DNA of 64,000 bases from contig NZ_JAGSOJ010000003.1 of assembly GCF_023684385.1 (NCBI RefSeq), positions 1-64,000 of the forward strand. Reading direction: 5' to 3'. Each line of letters opens with the position of its first letter. Within the stretch, counting starts at the first letter, position 1. The translations under genes were made by a program, and so were the position numbers. The notes beneath the pieces are model-generated. The model had not been told where the DNA came from. It ran no database searches and was given only the letters and a program-made list of their open reading frames with translations. This DNA comes from Oceanirhabdus seepicola. GTDB taxonomy: Bacteria > Bacillota > Clostridia > Clostridiales > Clostridiaceae. Positions 25,916 to 34,558 of this stretch are shown here, in pieces.

Positions 25916-25957
25916 TCCTCCTAGTTTTTTTTACGCAGGATGGTTTCGAACTGCGGT
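25916..25957 (-). promoter_or_regulatory. Candidate preQ1-type riboswitch in the yhhQ leader
   Basis: On the minus strand, CGCAG (25951-25955) pairs with CTGCG (25934-25938) around a 12-base loop beginning TTCG, followed by an A-rich tail TAAAAAAAACTAGGAGG. Stem length, loop length, the UUC after the stem, and the AAAAAACUA tail leading into the ribosome site all resemble class I preQ1 aptamers. The pseudoknot pairing of the tail is not obvious, so this is tentative. Confidence 0.45.
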
Positions 25958-25975
25958 TTTTTAGCAAACAGGTTT

Positions 25976-26004
25976 ATTATATCGAATATTTTGTTAAAGT
26001 ACAA
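25976..26004 (-). promoter_or_regulatory. Sigma-A promoter of yhhQ-queK
   Basis: On the minus strand TTGTAC and TATAAT are 17 bases apart. The predicted transcript start leaves a leader of only about 60 bases, which is nearly filled by the candidate aptamer. Confidence 0.7.
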
Positions 26005-26093
26005 GCTTTGAGATGAAAAAATACAAAAGAACAGAGAATAGAGAGAAAGGAAAGAATGTTTCTTTGAGGAAATTATCCTTTAATTTTGGGTCT

Positions 26094-26121
26094 TTGACAT
26101 TTAATCTTGCTGTGATATACT
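26094..26121 (+). promoter_or_regulatory. Sigma-A promoter of the radical-SAM (queL-like) gene
   Basis: TTGACA and TATACT are separated by 16 bases. The expected start of transcription lies about a dozen bases before the ATG at 26140, so the leader is very short. It is divergent from the yhhQ promoter. Confidence 0.75.
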
Positions 26122-26139
26122 AGCTTTGGTGATGAAAAA

Positions 26140-26826
26140 ATGATGAGATATAGTGTAATAGAGAAAAAATTTCCAAGAGAGATTCTGCTCTTAAAGGCAA
26201 CTCCTTGTAAATGGGGAAAATGTTCATTCTGTGATTATATACATGATAATTCAATGGATATAAACTACATTAATGAAGTGAACCTTCAGGCTCTTGAACA
26301 AGTTACAGGAGAATATGGGGTACTTGAGATTATAAACTCAGGAAATGTCTTTGAGTTACCAAAGGAGACTCTTGAGGCAATTAAGAAAAAGGTTGAGGAA
26401 TTGGATATAAAGAAGTTATTTTTAGAGGCTCATTGGATATATAGGAGCAGGCTTCAGGAAATGAGAGATTTCTTTGGGGTTGATATTATATATAAAACAG
26501 GACTTGAGACTTTTAATGAGAGCTTCAGAGAGGATGTTCTGAAAAAAGGCTTCAATTATAAGTCCCTTGAAGAATTGCGTGGATACTTTGATTCGGTTTG
26601 TCTTATGGTAGGAATTAAAGGGCAAACCAAAGAGATGATAAAAAATGATATAAAGTTAGCGCTTGAGACTTTTGATCACTTCACGGTGAATGTATATACT
26701 GAAAACACAACAGACATTAAACCAGATAAGGAATTGAGAGATTGGTTCCAAGATGAGTATAGATGGCTTGAACAAGAAAAAAAGTGTGAAGTGTTGTGGG
26801 TTAATACTGATTTTGGAGTGGGTTAG
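26140..26826 (+). CDS. queL: Radical-SAM protein, probable queuine lyase
   Basis: A 228-residue radical-SAM enzyme. Its iron-sulfur cysteines are Cys23, Cys28 and Cys31, spaced C-x4-C-x2-C in ATPCKWGKCSFCDY, unlike the usual x3-x2 spacing. It lacks extra cluster domains, and a WLEQEKKCEVLWVNTDFG tail closes it. In C. difficile a small radical-SAM enzyme, QueL, breaks queuine to preQ1 and is encoded with QueK and a YhhQ transporter. The same three families occur here back-to-back, so I propose that role. The ribosome site is weak (GGTGA). Sequence comparison with the known QueL is needed for certainty. Confidence 0.72.
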   Translation: MMRYSVIEKKFPREILLLKATPCKWGKCSFCDYIHDNSMDINYINEVNLQALEQVTGEYGVLEIINSGNVFELPKETLEAIKKKVEELDIKKLFLEAHWIYRSRLQEMRDFFGVDIIYKTGLETFNESFREDVLKKGFNYKSLEELRGYFDSVCLMVGIKGQTKEMIKNDIKLALETFDHFTVNVYTENTTDIKPDKELRDWFQDEYRWLEQEKKCEVLWVNTDFGVG

Positions 26827-27149
26827 AAAACAGGAAGTTATTTTAAATGGAACTCAACTTATATGCTGCATATGAGTTGAGTTTATTTTTTTGAAATATA
26901 ATTTTAATAATCAAAAAGAACCTTCCTAATATATATGTTCTTAGAAAAGTATAATAAAAAAAATAAGATAAGTTAAATATTGCTTTTTCTACACAATGGG
27001 ATTAAAATAGTAAAGGTTGTTCATATATGATTAAATTATTATTGTGTCCAACCTTTCAAATATTATTTTAACGGAGTTTTGTGACATTAAAAATAAGGCA
27101 TAAAGACTAGTGAATTTTCTTGAATATGCCTAAGGAAGAAGGGACTAGA
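26827..27149 (+). other. Spacer between queL-like gene and sulP
   Basis: It holds a terminator (26851-26892), then about 100 bp of AT-rich sequence. At 26991-27056 two pairs of inverted repeats interlock (ACACAAT with ATTGTGT, AAAGGTTG with CAACCTTT). No gene is visible, and no promoter is clear. Confidence 0.5.
26851..26892 (+). terminator. Terminator of the queL-like gene
   Basis: A 16-bp stem (AACTCAACTTATATGC with its near complement, one wobble pair), followed by TTATTTTTTT. It lies 25 bp past the stop codon. Confidence 0.85.
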
Positions 27150-28817
27150 ATGTCTACATTAAAACCAAAATTATTTACTACATTAAAAGATTACACAAAG
27201 GAGCAGTTTTTTAAGGATATAACAGCAGGTATTATTGTTGCTATTATCGCATTACCATTGTCAATAGCACTGGCAATATCTTCAGGTGTATCCCCAGAAA
27301 AAGGATTATACACAGCAATTATTGCTGGATTCCTTACTTCTTTATTAGGAGGAAGTAGAGTTCTTATTGGCGGACCGACTGGTGCATTCATGGTAGTTGT
27401 CTACGGAATTGTAACTAAGTATGGTGTTGATGGTTTAATAATGGCAACATTGATGGCAGGAGTAATTCTTGTTCTTATGGGGCTTTTACGATTAGGAGGA
27501 ATAATTAAATACATACCTTATCCAATAACTATTGGATTTACAAGTGGAATAGCATTAACTATTTTTTCTTCCCAAATTAAAGATTTCTTTGGACTGAAAA
27601 TAGGTGAAGTACCTGTAGAATTCATTGGAAAATGGAAAGCATATTTTCACGCAGGGAATACAATAGATATACAAACAACTATTATTGGAATTATAGCTTT
27701 GTTGATTATTATCTTATGGCCAAAGATAAATAAAAAGATACCTGGTGCTTTGATTGCGCTTATTGTAACATCAGCTATTGTAAAGGGATTTAATCTAGAA
27801 GTAGCAACGATTGGAAGTAAGTTTGGAGAGATATCCTCATCATTACCAAGCCCGCAGTTACCTGCATTTGATCTTAATAAGATACCACTGCTAATAGGAC
27901 CAGCAATTACTATAGCTGTTCTTGGTGCAATCGAATCTTTGTTGGCAGCAGTTGTTTCAGATGGAATGATTGGTGGAAAACATAGATCCAATATGGAATT
28001 AATTGCACAAGGGGTAGCTAATATGGGATCAGCCTTGTTCGGTGGAATTCCAGCAACTGGAGCTATAGCAAGAACAGTGGCAAATATAAAAAATGGTGGT
28101 AGAACACCAGTGGCGGGAATGGTACATGCTATAACACTATTGCTTATCTTGGTTATTTTTATGCCCCTAGCAAAGATGATACCTTTGACAGCGCTTGCTG
28201 CTATACTAATAATTGTTGCTTATAATATGAGTGAATGGAGAGAATTTAAAGAGTTATTTAAATCTCCTAAAAGTGATATTATGATTTTATTAGTAACTTT
28301 TTTAATAACTGTGTTTATAGATCTTGTTAAAGCAATTGAACTAGGGATGGTATTATCAGCATTTTTATTCATGAAACGAATGAGTGATGTAGCTAACGTT
28401 AATAGTGTTAACCTAGATGCTGCTGAAGAAGATGAAAAAGAGTATTTCGATTTTGAAGAAGAGAGCAAGAAATTAAAAACTTCTAAAAATGTTCGAATTT
28501 ATGAAATAAATGGACCTTTTTTCTTTGGTGCAGCAGATAAGTTCGTAGAAGTTCTGAGTGGACTAGGGGACACAACGAAAATTTTGATTATTAGAATGCG
28601 AAATGTGCCCTCAATGGATGCAACAGCTTTACATGCGTTTAAAAGAATGATAACCATGTGCAAGAGACATAAAATTAAAATATTAATCTCAGGAATAAAT
28701 GAACAGCCAAAGAGTGTATTGAAAAAAGCAGCTGTATATGACTTGGTTGGAGAAGAAAATTTCTTTAATAATATTGAGAATGCAATCAATTATTCTAGTA
28801 AGGCAGATGAAAATTAA
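27150..28817 (+). CDS. SulP-family anion transporter with STAS domain
   Basis: A 555-residue transporter started at ATG 27150 (MSTLKPKLF, with GAAGGGA upstream); earlier TTG and ATG codons lack a ribosome site. About 12 membrane helices occupy residues 20-420, including the conserved LPLSIALAISSGVSPEKGLYTAI, GGPTGAFMVVVYG and GGIPATGAIARTVAN blocks. A cytoplasmic STAS domain follows (residues about 440-550). SulP proteins carry sulfate, bicarbonate or other anions; which one is not predictable. It appears to be a single-gene unit with its own terminator. Confidence 0.92.
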   Translation: MSTLKPKLFTTLKDYTKEQFFKDITAGIIVAIIALPLSIALAISSGVSPEKGLYTAIIAGFLTSLLGGSRVLIGGPTGAFMVVVYGIVTKYGVDGLIMATLMAGVILVLMGLLRLGGIIKYIPYPITIGFTSGIALTIFSSQIKDFFGLKIGEVPVEFIGKWKAYFHAGNTIDIQTTIIGIIALLIIILWPKINKKIPGALIALIVTSAIVKGFNLEVATIGSKFGEISSSLPSPQLPAFDLNKIPLLIGPAITIAVLGAIESLLAAVVSDGMIGGKHRSNMELIAQGVANMGSALFGGIPATGAIARTVANIKNGGRTPVAGMVHAITLLLILVIFMPLAKMIPLTALAAILIIVAYNMSEWREFKELFKSPKSDIMILLVTFLITVFIDLVKAIELGMVLSAFLFMKRMSDVANVNSVNLDAAEEDEKEYFDFEEESKKLKTSKNVRIYEINGPFFFGAADKFVEVLSGLGDTTKILIIRMRNVPSMDATALHAFKRMITMCKRHKIKILISGINEQPKSVLKKAAVYDLVGEENFFNNIENAINYSSKADEN

Positions 28818-28869
28818 TAACAAGTCAAAGATTAATTAATAGTATAACTGAATATAAAATATAGAGCGG

Positions 28870-28904
28870 ATAGAAGTAATGAAGTTATTACTTCTATTTT
28901 TTTT
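28870..28904 (+). terminator. Terminator of sulP
   Basis: ATAGAAGTAAT and ATTACTTCTAT form an 11-bp perfect stem with a six-base loop, followed by eight T. Confidence 0.88.
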
Positions 28905-28984
28905 GTTTTGTTTTTGTGGTGATTTGTTAGAGTGGAGGACTAAAAAATTAGAAAATAAAATTAGATTCACATTTAAATAGAAAA

Positions 28985-29019
28985 TGTCGAAGGATGGCTT
29001 AAAAATAGAAAATGTCGAA
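28985..29019. promoter_or_regulatory. Tandem Spo0A-box-like sites
   Basis: TGTCGAA, the Spo0A-box consensus, occurs at 28985 and 29013, each in the same 17-bp context AAATAGAAAATGTCGAA. They lie about 550 bp upstream of pilB. Duplication of the surrounding bases makes chance less likely, but the distance to any known promoter is large. Confidence 0.45.
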
Positions 29020-29567
29020 ATTATGCCAATAAAATAAAAGAAAAAAAGAATAATAAACCCTAAATTATTTACCCAAAATAAGAAGTTATGCTAAATATGG
29101 ATATATTAATTAGAATAATTCATTACCATTTAAACCCCCAAAATAACCATTCACATGGAATATTTAATGTTTCAGACTAAAAAACATAAAAAAATGAAAA
29201 TTTATGTTAGAATTTTAATAGTAAAAATATTCCATTTATTTGGAGGAGAATAATTAAAATTTGATAAATAAGCGTAATAAAGTGAATCTTTTTGATAAAT
29301 AACTAGATAAAAGGTAGAAAATAATTGTTGGTAAATAATGGAAAAAAGCAAAAGTAATTTAGAATGGATGCTTTAAGAATAATAATTAATTGTTTTCGGT
29401 GTTCTTATCTACTTTTAGATTTTCAAAAGAGAAAAGTTTAATGGGTTTTAATAAAAAAAGAACAAAATGTTAATTTTTTAGCATTTTTTTAATTGTATAA
29501 TAATGCAAAGTGGTATATAATTAATTTTAATAGGAAAAATATATAAATAGAAGAAAGAAGAGGTTTT

Positions 29568-31253
29568 ATGTTCAAAAGTAGGAAGAGGCTAGGGGATCTT
29601 TTAGTTGAGAGTGGAAAACTCACAAAGGATCAATTGAAGGAAATATTGGCATTGCAGAGAGGAACAAAGAAGAAATTTGGTGAATTGATAATAGATAATA
29701 ATCTTCTTAGTGAAGATGAAATCATAGAAGTGTTAAAAATTCAACTTAAATTAGATAGGGTATATTTAGAAACTGAAAATATAGATTTGGATGCAATAAA
29801 ACTAGTTCCAGAAAGAATTGCAAAGAAATATGTAGTATTCCCTTATAAGATTGAGGGAAATACAATGAAAGTAGCTATGATTGATCCATTGAATCTTTTT
29901 GCGATTGATGATTTGAAAATAACGTCTGGTAAAGAAATTGTACCTGTAATTAGCAGAAGAGATGAAATTGAAAGGACCATTGACAAGTGTTATTCCAAGC
30001 GAAATGTAGAAAAAGTTGCTGAAGAGTTAAATAAAGAAGTTAGAGATAGAAAAATTACGTTAACGGATGAAGAAGTGAGCTTAGAAGAGATAAAGAATGC
30101 TCCAGCGGTAAAGTTGATAGATTCTATATTTGCCAATGCAATAAAATCAAAAGCAAGTGATATACATATTGAGGTGTTTGACAGTCACGTAAAGGTAAGA
30201 TATAGGATTGATGGAGTATTAAATGAAGTAATAAGGATGCCAAAAGAGTCACAGGCAGCTCTTATTGCTAGGATTAAAATTATGGCAAATATGGACATAG
30301 CTGAAAAAAGAATACCACAAGATGGTCGTATAATGACTGATATGGGAAATGAAAAGATTGACTTGAGGGTATCGATATTACCAACTATACATGGAGAAAA
30401 GGCTGTAATAAGAATACTTAAGAAAGACAAAAACCTTGTAAATAAGAACAATTTAGGTTTCAACAAAAAACAAATTGAAAGAATAGAAAAGATGATAAAA
30501 AGTCCTTTTGGAATTGTTCTAGTTACTGGACCGACAGGAAGTGGTAAAACCACTACATTATATGCAGTATTAAATGAGTTAAATAACAGTGATAAAAATA
30601 TAGTGACAATAGAAGATCCCGTTGAGTATGAGATGGAGGGAATAAATCAAGTTAACATAAATACAAAGGCTGGTCTCACATTCAATGCTGGATTAAGATC
30701 AATATTGAGACAAGATCCTGATATTGTGATGATTGGAGAGATTAGAGATGGAGATACAGCTCAGATAGCCACAAGAGCAGCAATTACTGGACATTTTGTT
30801 TTAAGTACAATACATACTAATGATGCAGCTTCAGCGGTAATTAGATTGGTGGATATGGGTGTTGAATCCTATATTGTTTCAACGGCTCTTTCAGGGATAA
30901 TTGCACAGAGGTTGGTAAGAAAATTATGTCCACATTGTAAAGAAAAATTCATCCCTACTAAAGCTCAACGTGAAATGGTGGGAAGAACTAATGATGATCA
31001 TATTGAGTTTTATAATGCAATAGGATGTTCAAAATGTGGAAATACTGGTTACAAAGGAAGAATAGGACTTTTTGAGGTTATGGAAATAACTAATAAGCAT
31101 AGAGATTTGATACAAGAGGGTAAATCTACGGAGGATTTAAGGCGACTTAATGATGAGCAGGGGATTACTTCTCTAAAAGGACAAGCACTAGAATATCTAA
31201 TTTCAGGGGAAATAACGCTTGGTGAATATGCCAAGGTAGCCTTCTTGGAATAA
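29568..31253 (+). CDS. pilB: Type IV pilus assembly ATPase
   Basis: A 561-residue GspE/PilB secretion ATPase, first gene of the pilus locus. The N-terminal MshEN domain covers about residues 1-150 (SRKRLGDLLVESGKLTKDQL). Walker A is GPTGSGKTTT (about 320-330), with an Asp box and Walker B further on. A tetracysteine zinc motif (CPHC near 453, CSKC near 487) identifies the PilB class rather than PilT. It polymerises pilin at the cytoplasmic face of the membrane. ATG 29568 is preceded by AGAAAGAAGAGG. It lies 22 bp from pilC. No retraction ATPase (PilT) is seen in the window. Confidence 0.95.
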   Translation: MFKSRKRLGDLLVESGKLTKDQLKEILALQRGTKKKFGELIIDNNLLSEDEIIEVLKIQLKLDRVYLETENIDLDAIKLVPERIAKKYVVFPYKIEGNTMKVAMIDPLNLFAIDDLKITSGKEIVPVISRRDEIERTIDKCYSKRNVEKVAEELNKEVRDRKITLTDEEVSLEEIKNAPAVKLIDSIFANAIKSKASDIHIEVFDSHVKVRYRIDGVLNEVIRMPKESQAALIARIKIMANMDIAEKRIPQDGRIMTDMGNEKIDLRVSILPTIHGEKAVIRILKKDKNLVNKNNLGFNKKQIERIEKMIKSPFGIVLVTGPTGSGKTTTLYAVLNELNNSDKNIVTIEDPVEYEMEGINQVNINTKAGLTFNAGLRSILRQDPDIVMIGEIRDGDTAQIATRAAITGHFVLSTIHTNDAASAVIRLVDMGVESYIVSTALSGIIAQRLVRKLCPHCKEKFIPTKAQREMVGRTNDDHIEFYNAIGCSKCGNTGYKGRIGLFEVMEITNKHRDLIQEGKSTEDLRRLNDEQGITSLKGQALEYLISGEITLGEYAKVAFLE

Positions 31254-31275
31254 GGCACATGAGGGGGGTGTATAA

Positions 31276-32490
31276 GTGCCACAATATGTTTATAAAATGA
31301 TTGATCAGTCAGGAAAAGAGAAAAAAGGCGTTTTCAGTGCTAATAATAGAAATGAAGTAATGGCCATGATAAGGGAAAATGGATGTTATGCAATAGAGGT
31401 TAGTGAGAAGGAACAGTCAAATGATATAGAGTTCTCTTTGTTCTCTAAGGTAAAGGCTAAAGAACTATCCATATTTTGTAGGCAGCTTCACACAATGTTA
31501 AAGGCAGGAGCACCTCTTATAAAATCGATGGATATCATAAAAGGGAATATGGAAAATAAAAGATTACGAGCTGCTATAGGGGAACTAATAGATAGTATAC
31601 AAAAAGGAACATCCCTTTCAGAGGGAATGGAAGCTCATAGTGATGTATTTCCTCCTATGCTGATTAGTATGATAGCGGCAGGTGAAATGAGTGGTACACT
31701 TGATGATGTTTGTCTTAGAATGGCAACTCATTATGAAAAAGAAAATAAGCTTATGAGCAAGGTTAAGGCTGCAATGACATATCCAATTATTCTTGTAGTG
31801 GTTTGTGCATCAGTTGTTACCTTTTTACTTACAGCAGTTATGCCACAGTTCGTTGAGATGTTTAGGGATGGTGGAGTTGAACTTCCATTACCAACAAGAA
31901 TGTTAATGAGTGCTAGTGATTTTTTAAAAAACTACATATTGGTTATTATTGGAGTTATCATACTTATGGTTATAGGATATAGATACATAAGAACTAAAGA
32001 TACTGTTGCTAATAAAATTTATAAGAACAAGCTTTCAACTCCTATCTTTGGAAAAATCAGGAGAAAGGTTGTAGCAGCTCGATTTACAAGGACCACATCA
32101 TCAATGATTAAGAGTGGTATACCAATTGTGGATGCTATGGAAGCAGTAGCAGACATTGTGGGTAATGTGTATATAAAAGATAAACTAATAGATGGTAGAG
32201 ATAAACTAATGAAAGGGGAATCATTCTCCGAAGTAGTTGGTGAAATAAAAGAGTTTCCACCTATGATTTCAGCTATGTCAAAGATTGGAGAGGAATCAGG
32301 GGAACTTGAAGAAATCCTTGAGAAAACAGCTGACTTCTATGATGAAGAGGTTGAAGAGGCAGTAAAGAAGATGACATCCATGATGGAACCTCTACTTATC
32401 ATAGTGATGGCAGTTGTCATTGGATTTATTGTATTATCAATAATGCTACCAATGTTCGATATGGCAAATGCCGTAAACGGAGGAATGTAA
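31276..32490 (+). CDS. pilC: Type IV pilus inner-membrane platform protein
   Basis: A 404-residue GspF-family protein beginning at GTG 31276, five bases after a GGGGGGTG site. Two homologous four-helix cytoplasmic halves are followed by membrane helices near residues 165-195, 215-235 and 370-400. The family motif CRQLHTMLKAGAPLIKSMDI is present. It forms the platform on which PilB and the pilins act. It ends just before the pilin genes. Confidence 0.95.
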   Translation: MPQYVYKMIDQSGKEKKGVFSANNRNEVMAMIRENGCYAIEVSEKEQSNDIEFSLFSKVKAKELSIFCRQLHTMLKAGAPLIKSMDIIKGNMENKRLRAAIGELIDSIQKGTSLSEGMEAHSDVFPPMLISMIAAGEMSGTLDDVCLRMATHYEKENKLMSKVKAAMTYPIILVVVCASVVTFLLTAVMPQFVEMFRDGGVELPLPTRMLMSASDFLKNYILVIIGVIILMVIGYRYIRTKDTVANKIYKNKLSTPIFGKIRRKVVAARFTRTTSSMIKSGIPIVDAMEAVADIVGNVYIKDKLIDGRDKLMKGESFSEVVGEIKEFPPMISAMSKIGEESGELEEILEKTADFYDEEVEEAVKKMTSMMEPLLIIVMAVVIGFIVLSIMLPMFDMANAVNGGM

Positions 32491-32553
32491 GCTATGTGGA
32501 GCATATCCACAATGAATATAAATAAAAAAGAAAAAACATGGAGGGATAATATT

Positions 32554-32985
32554 ATGATGAAAGATTTAAGAAAAAAGAAAAAGAAAGGGTTTTCACTTGT
32601 AGAACTTATAGTTGTTATAGCTATTATTGGAATTTTGGCAGCGATTGCTGTGCCTAAGTATTCAGCTTATAAGGAAAATGCAAATAAGAAAGCTGATGTA
32701 GCAGCTGCTAGACTTATTGCTGAAGCAACGCTTACAGCTCTTGATAATAATGGTAACATTAGTGATACGGATAGTGTAGCTACTATAGGTGGTACTAAGG
32801 AGAATCCCACTACTACTTATAAACCACATTGGGTGTTAATCCAAAATTATTTAGGCGACGTAACGCCTAAATCAAAAGATGCAGATCACTGGTCAGTAAC
32901 AATTACAGATGCTACTATTTCAGTTAACTTGGAACCAGTAACAGGTAAATCAGTTGATTTTGACCCTATTGAAATCAGTAGATAA
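32554..32985 (+). CDS. pilA1: Type IV pilin 1
   Basis: A 143-residue pilin, started at ATG 32554 eight bases after GGAGGG. A short basic leader ends in KKKKKG, and cleavage before Phe (G/FSLVELIVVIAIIGILAA) leaves Glu5 of the mature protein, the classical prepilin-peptidase site. A hydrophobic alpha-helix and a soluble beta domain follow. Its first 50 residues are nearly identical to those of the next gene, while the globular parts differ. Likely the major pilin, or one of two. Confidence 0.93.
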   Translation: MMKDLRKKKKKGFSLVELIVVIAIIGILAAIAVPKYSAYKENANKKADVAAARLIAEATLTALDNNGNISDTDSVATIGGTKENPTTTYKPHWVLIQNYLGDVTPKSKDADHWSVTITDATISVNLEPVTGKSVDFDPIEISR

Positions 32986-33049
32986 AGATTAACAGTAGTT
33001 GCAGATTATTATTATATTGAGGAAATTATAAAAATGGAGGGTTATATTT

Positions 33050-33469
33050 ATGTTATCTAAGTTTAAAAATAAAAAGAAAAAGGGATTTTCACTTGTAGAG
33101 CTTATAGTTGTTATAGCTATAATTGGGATTTTAGCAGCGATTGCTGTTCCTAAGTATTCGGCTTATAAAGAAAATGCAAAGATTAAAGCTGATAAAGCAG
33201 CAGCAAAATTAATTGCTGAAGCTACCTTGTTAGCATATGAAAATGGCGAATTTAGCGAAAAGGTTACTACAGTTGAAAAAATGTATACTTTAACAGGTAC
33301 AGATCTTACTGATGTACTAAATTATGTTGATTCAAACACTAGTGCGCCAAAAACTGGTGGTACTTGGACTGTTAAAATTAGTTCAACGTTAGCTAAAATA
33401 GATTCAAATGGAACAATAACGGTTCATCCCAGTGGTGATGCCACAATAGTACATTCAATAGAATATTAA
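33050..33469 (+). CDS. pilA2: Type IV pilin 2
   Basis: A 139-residue pilin with leader NKKKKG and G/FSLVELIVVIAIIGIL at the cleavage site. The N-terminal helix matches pilin 1 almost exactly, including at DNA level, but the C-terminal domain is different (EKMYTLTGTDLTDVLNYVD, ISSTLAKIDSNGTITVHPSG). GGAGGG precedes the ATG. Two pilins may allow different pilus surfaces. A short hairpin (GGGCAC...GTGCCC) separates it from pilM. Confidence 0.92.
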   Translation: MLSKFKNKKKKGFSLVELIVVIAIIGILAAIAVPKYSAYKENAKIKADKAAAKLIAEATLLAYENGEFSEKVTTVEKMYTLTGTDLTDVLNYVDSNTSAPKTGGTWTVKISSTLAKIDSNGTITVHPSGDATIVHSIEY

Positions 33470-33473
33470 TATA

Positions 33474-33495
33474 GGGGCACATCAAGTGCCCTTTC
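33474..33495 (+). terminator. Hairpin attenuator between pilins and pilM
   Basis: GGGCAC and GTGCCC pair across a five-base loop, followed by TTTCC. Flanking TAGGGG and CCCCTA can extend an alternative structure over the pilM ribosome site. It would favour high pilin relative to the assembly proteins. Confidence 0.5.
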
Positions 33496-33521
33496 CAAAA
33501 TCCCCCTACGGAGGAAAGAAA

Positions 33522-34556
33522 ATGTTAAATTTAAATAATAAAATCTGTATAGACATAGGTAATAATAAAATAAAAATCACCGAGGCTGCTGTTTCTAAAA
33601 ATGGAATTAACATTAAGAAGGCAGTCATTTTAGATACCCCAGAGAATTCCTTCAATGATGGGAATATAACAAACCTTATATCCATAAAAGATGAGATTGA
33701 GAGCGGGCTTAAGGAGAATAAGATAAAGTGTAAAAATGCTATCTTTACTACAAATAGTTCTAATATCATAACTAGAGAAATAGAGATTCCAATGACAAAG
33801 GATAAGAATATCAAAGGAATTATAAGAACACAGATGGAGCAATATCTTCCTCTAGCCTATGATTCTTATGTTCTTGAGTATATTAAACTTGGGATAATTG
33901 AAAATAAACTTTTAGTGAGAGTGGTGGTTTTTCCAAAAGACATGGCTAAGAATTACTATGATCTTTGTCATAATTTAGGATTGAAGCCAGTTGCCCTTGA
34001 TATACACTCTAATGGGGTAACGAAACTCGTGAAGAGAGTTCAAAAAATTAATGGTTTAAATCTTGAGGGATCATCTTTTGCATTGGTTGACATAGGAGAT
34101 AACAGTATCACCTTTAATGGTTATAAGAACAAGGAACTTAAATTCTCAAGAATCATCCAATCTGGATTTGGAGATATATTTAGATATTTCCATGAGGAAA
34201 GAGGCGAGTCAGAAGAGAATGTTATGAAGCTTATTGAGAATATAGATTTGGATAAGAATTCAGAAGAAGAAAATGGAGTAGAATCTTCAATTATATACGA
34301 TACTACGCTTCAGTGGGGAAGAGAGATTGAGAGACTCCTAAATTATTATTCAAATACTTTGAGAAATGAAGTGGATATCATCTATATATATGGTGGAGGA
34401 AGTAAACTCAATGGGATAGAGAATATTCTCAAAGAGATAGTGGATATTGAAGTTAGAAAATTAAATGAAATAAAATTTAAAAGTACTCACTTAAAAGATG
34501 AAAATATAGAGATGCTCATAAATAATATTGGAGCTTCATTTAGAAACGGGAGGTAA
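33522..34556 (+). CDS. pilM: Type IV pilus assembly protein PilM
   Basis: A 344-residue cytoplasmic actin-like protein, started at ATG 33522 after GGAGGAAAG. Phosphate-loop features KICIDIGNNKIKI (N-terminus), FALVDIGDNSITF near 190 and YIYGGGSKLNG near 290 mark the FtsA/PilM fold. PilM binds the tail of PilN and links the membrane subcomplex to the ATPase. It ends two bases before pilN. Confidence 0.9.
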   Translation: MLNLNNKICIDIGNNKIKITEAAVSKNGINIKKAVILDTPENSFNDGNITNLISIKDEIESGLKENKIKCKNAIFTTNSSNIITREIEIPMTKDKNIKGIIRTQMEQYLPLAYDSYVLEYIKLGIIENKLLVRVVVFPKDMAKNYYDLCHNLGLKPVALDIHSNGVTKLVKRVQKINGLNLEGSSFALVDIGDNSITFNGYKNKELKFSRIIQSGFGDIFRYFHEERGESEENVMKLIENIDLDKNSEEENGVESSIIYDTTLQWGREIERLLNYYSNTLRNEVDIIYIYGGGSKLNGIENILKEIVDIEVRKLNEIKFKSTHLKDENIEMLINNIGASFRNGR

Positions 34557-34558
34557 GC

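Larger units (their letters stand above)
28818..29567 (+). other. Long spacer upstream of the type IV pilus locus
   Basis: It contains the sulP terminator, two identical 17-bp words 28 bp apart that include TGTCGAA (28985-28991 and 29013-29019), and an 11-bp inverted repeat (29155-29165 and 29225-29235) followed by a strong but gene-less ribosome-site-like GGAGGAG at 29241-29247. A TATAAT at about 29495 could serve pilB. No gene of convincing length is present. Confidence 0.6.

Noticed and set aside
25931..25955. T-loop-like GGTTTCGAAC suggesting a tRNA
   Set aside because: No acceptor, D or anticodon arms around it; better explained by the yhhQ leader hairpin.
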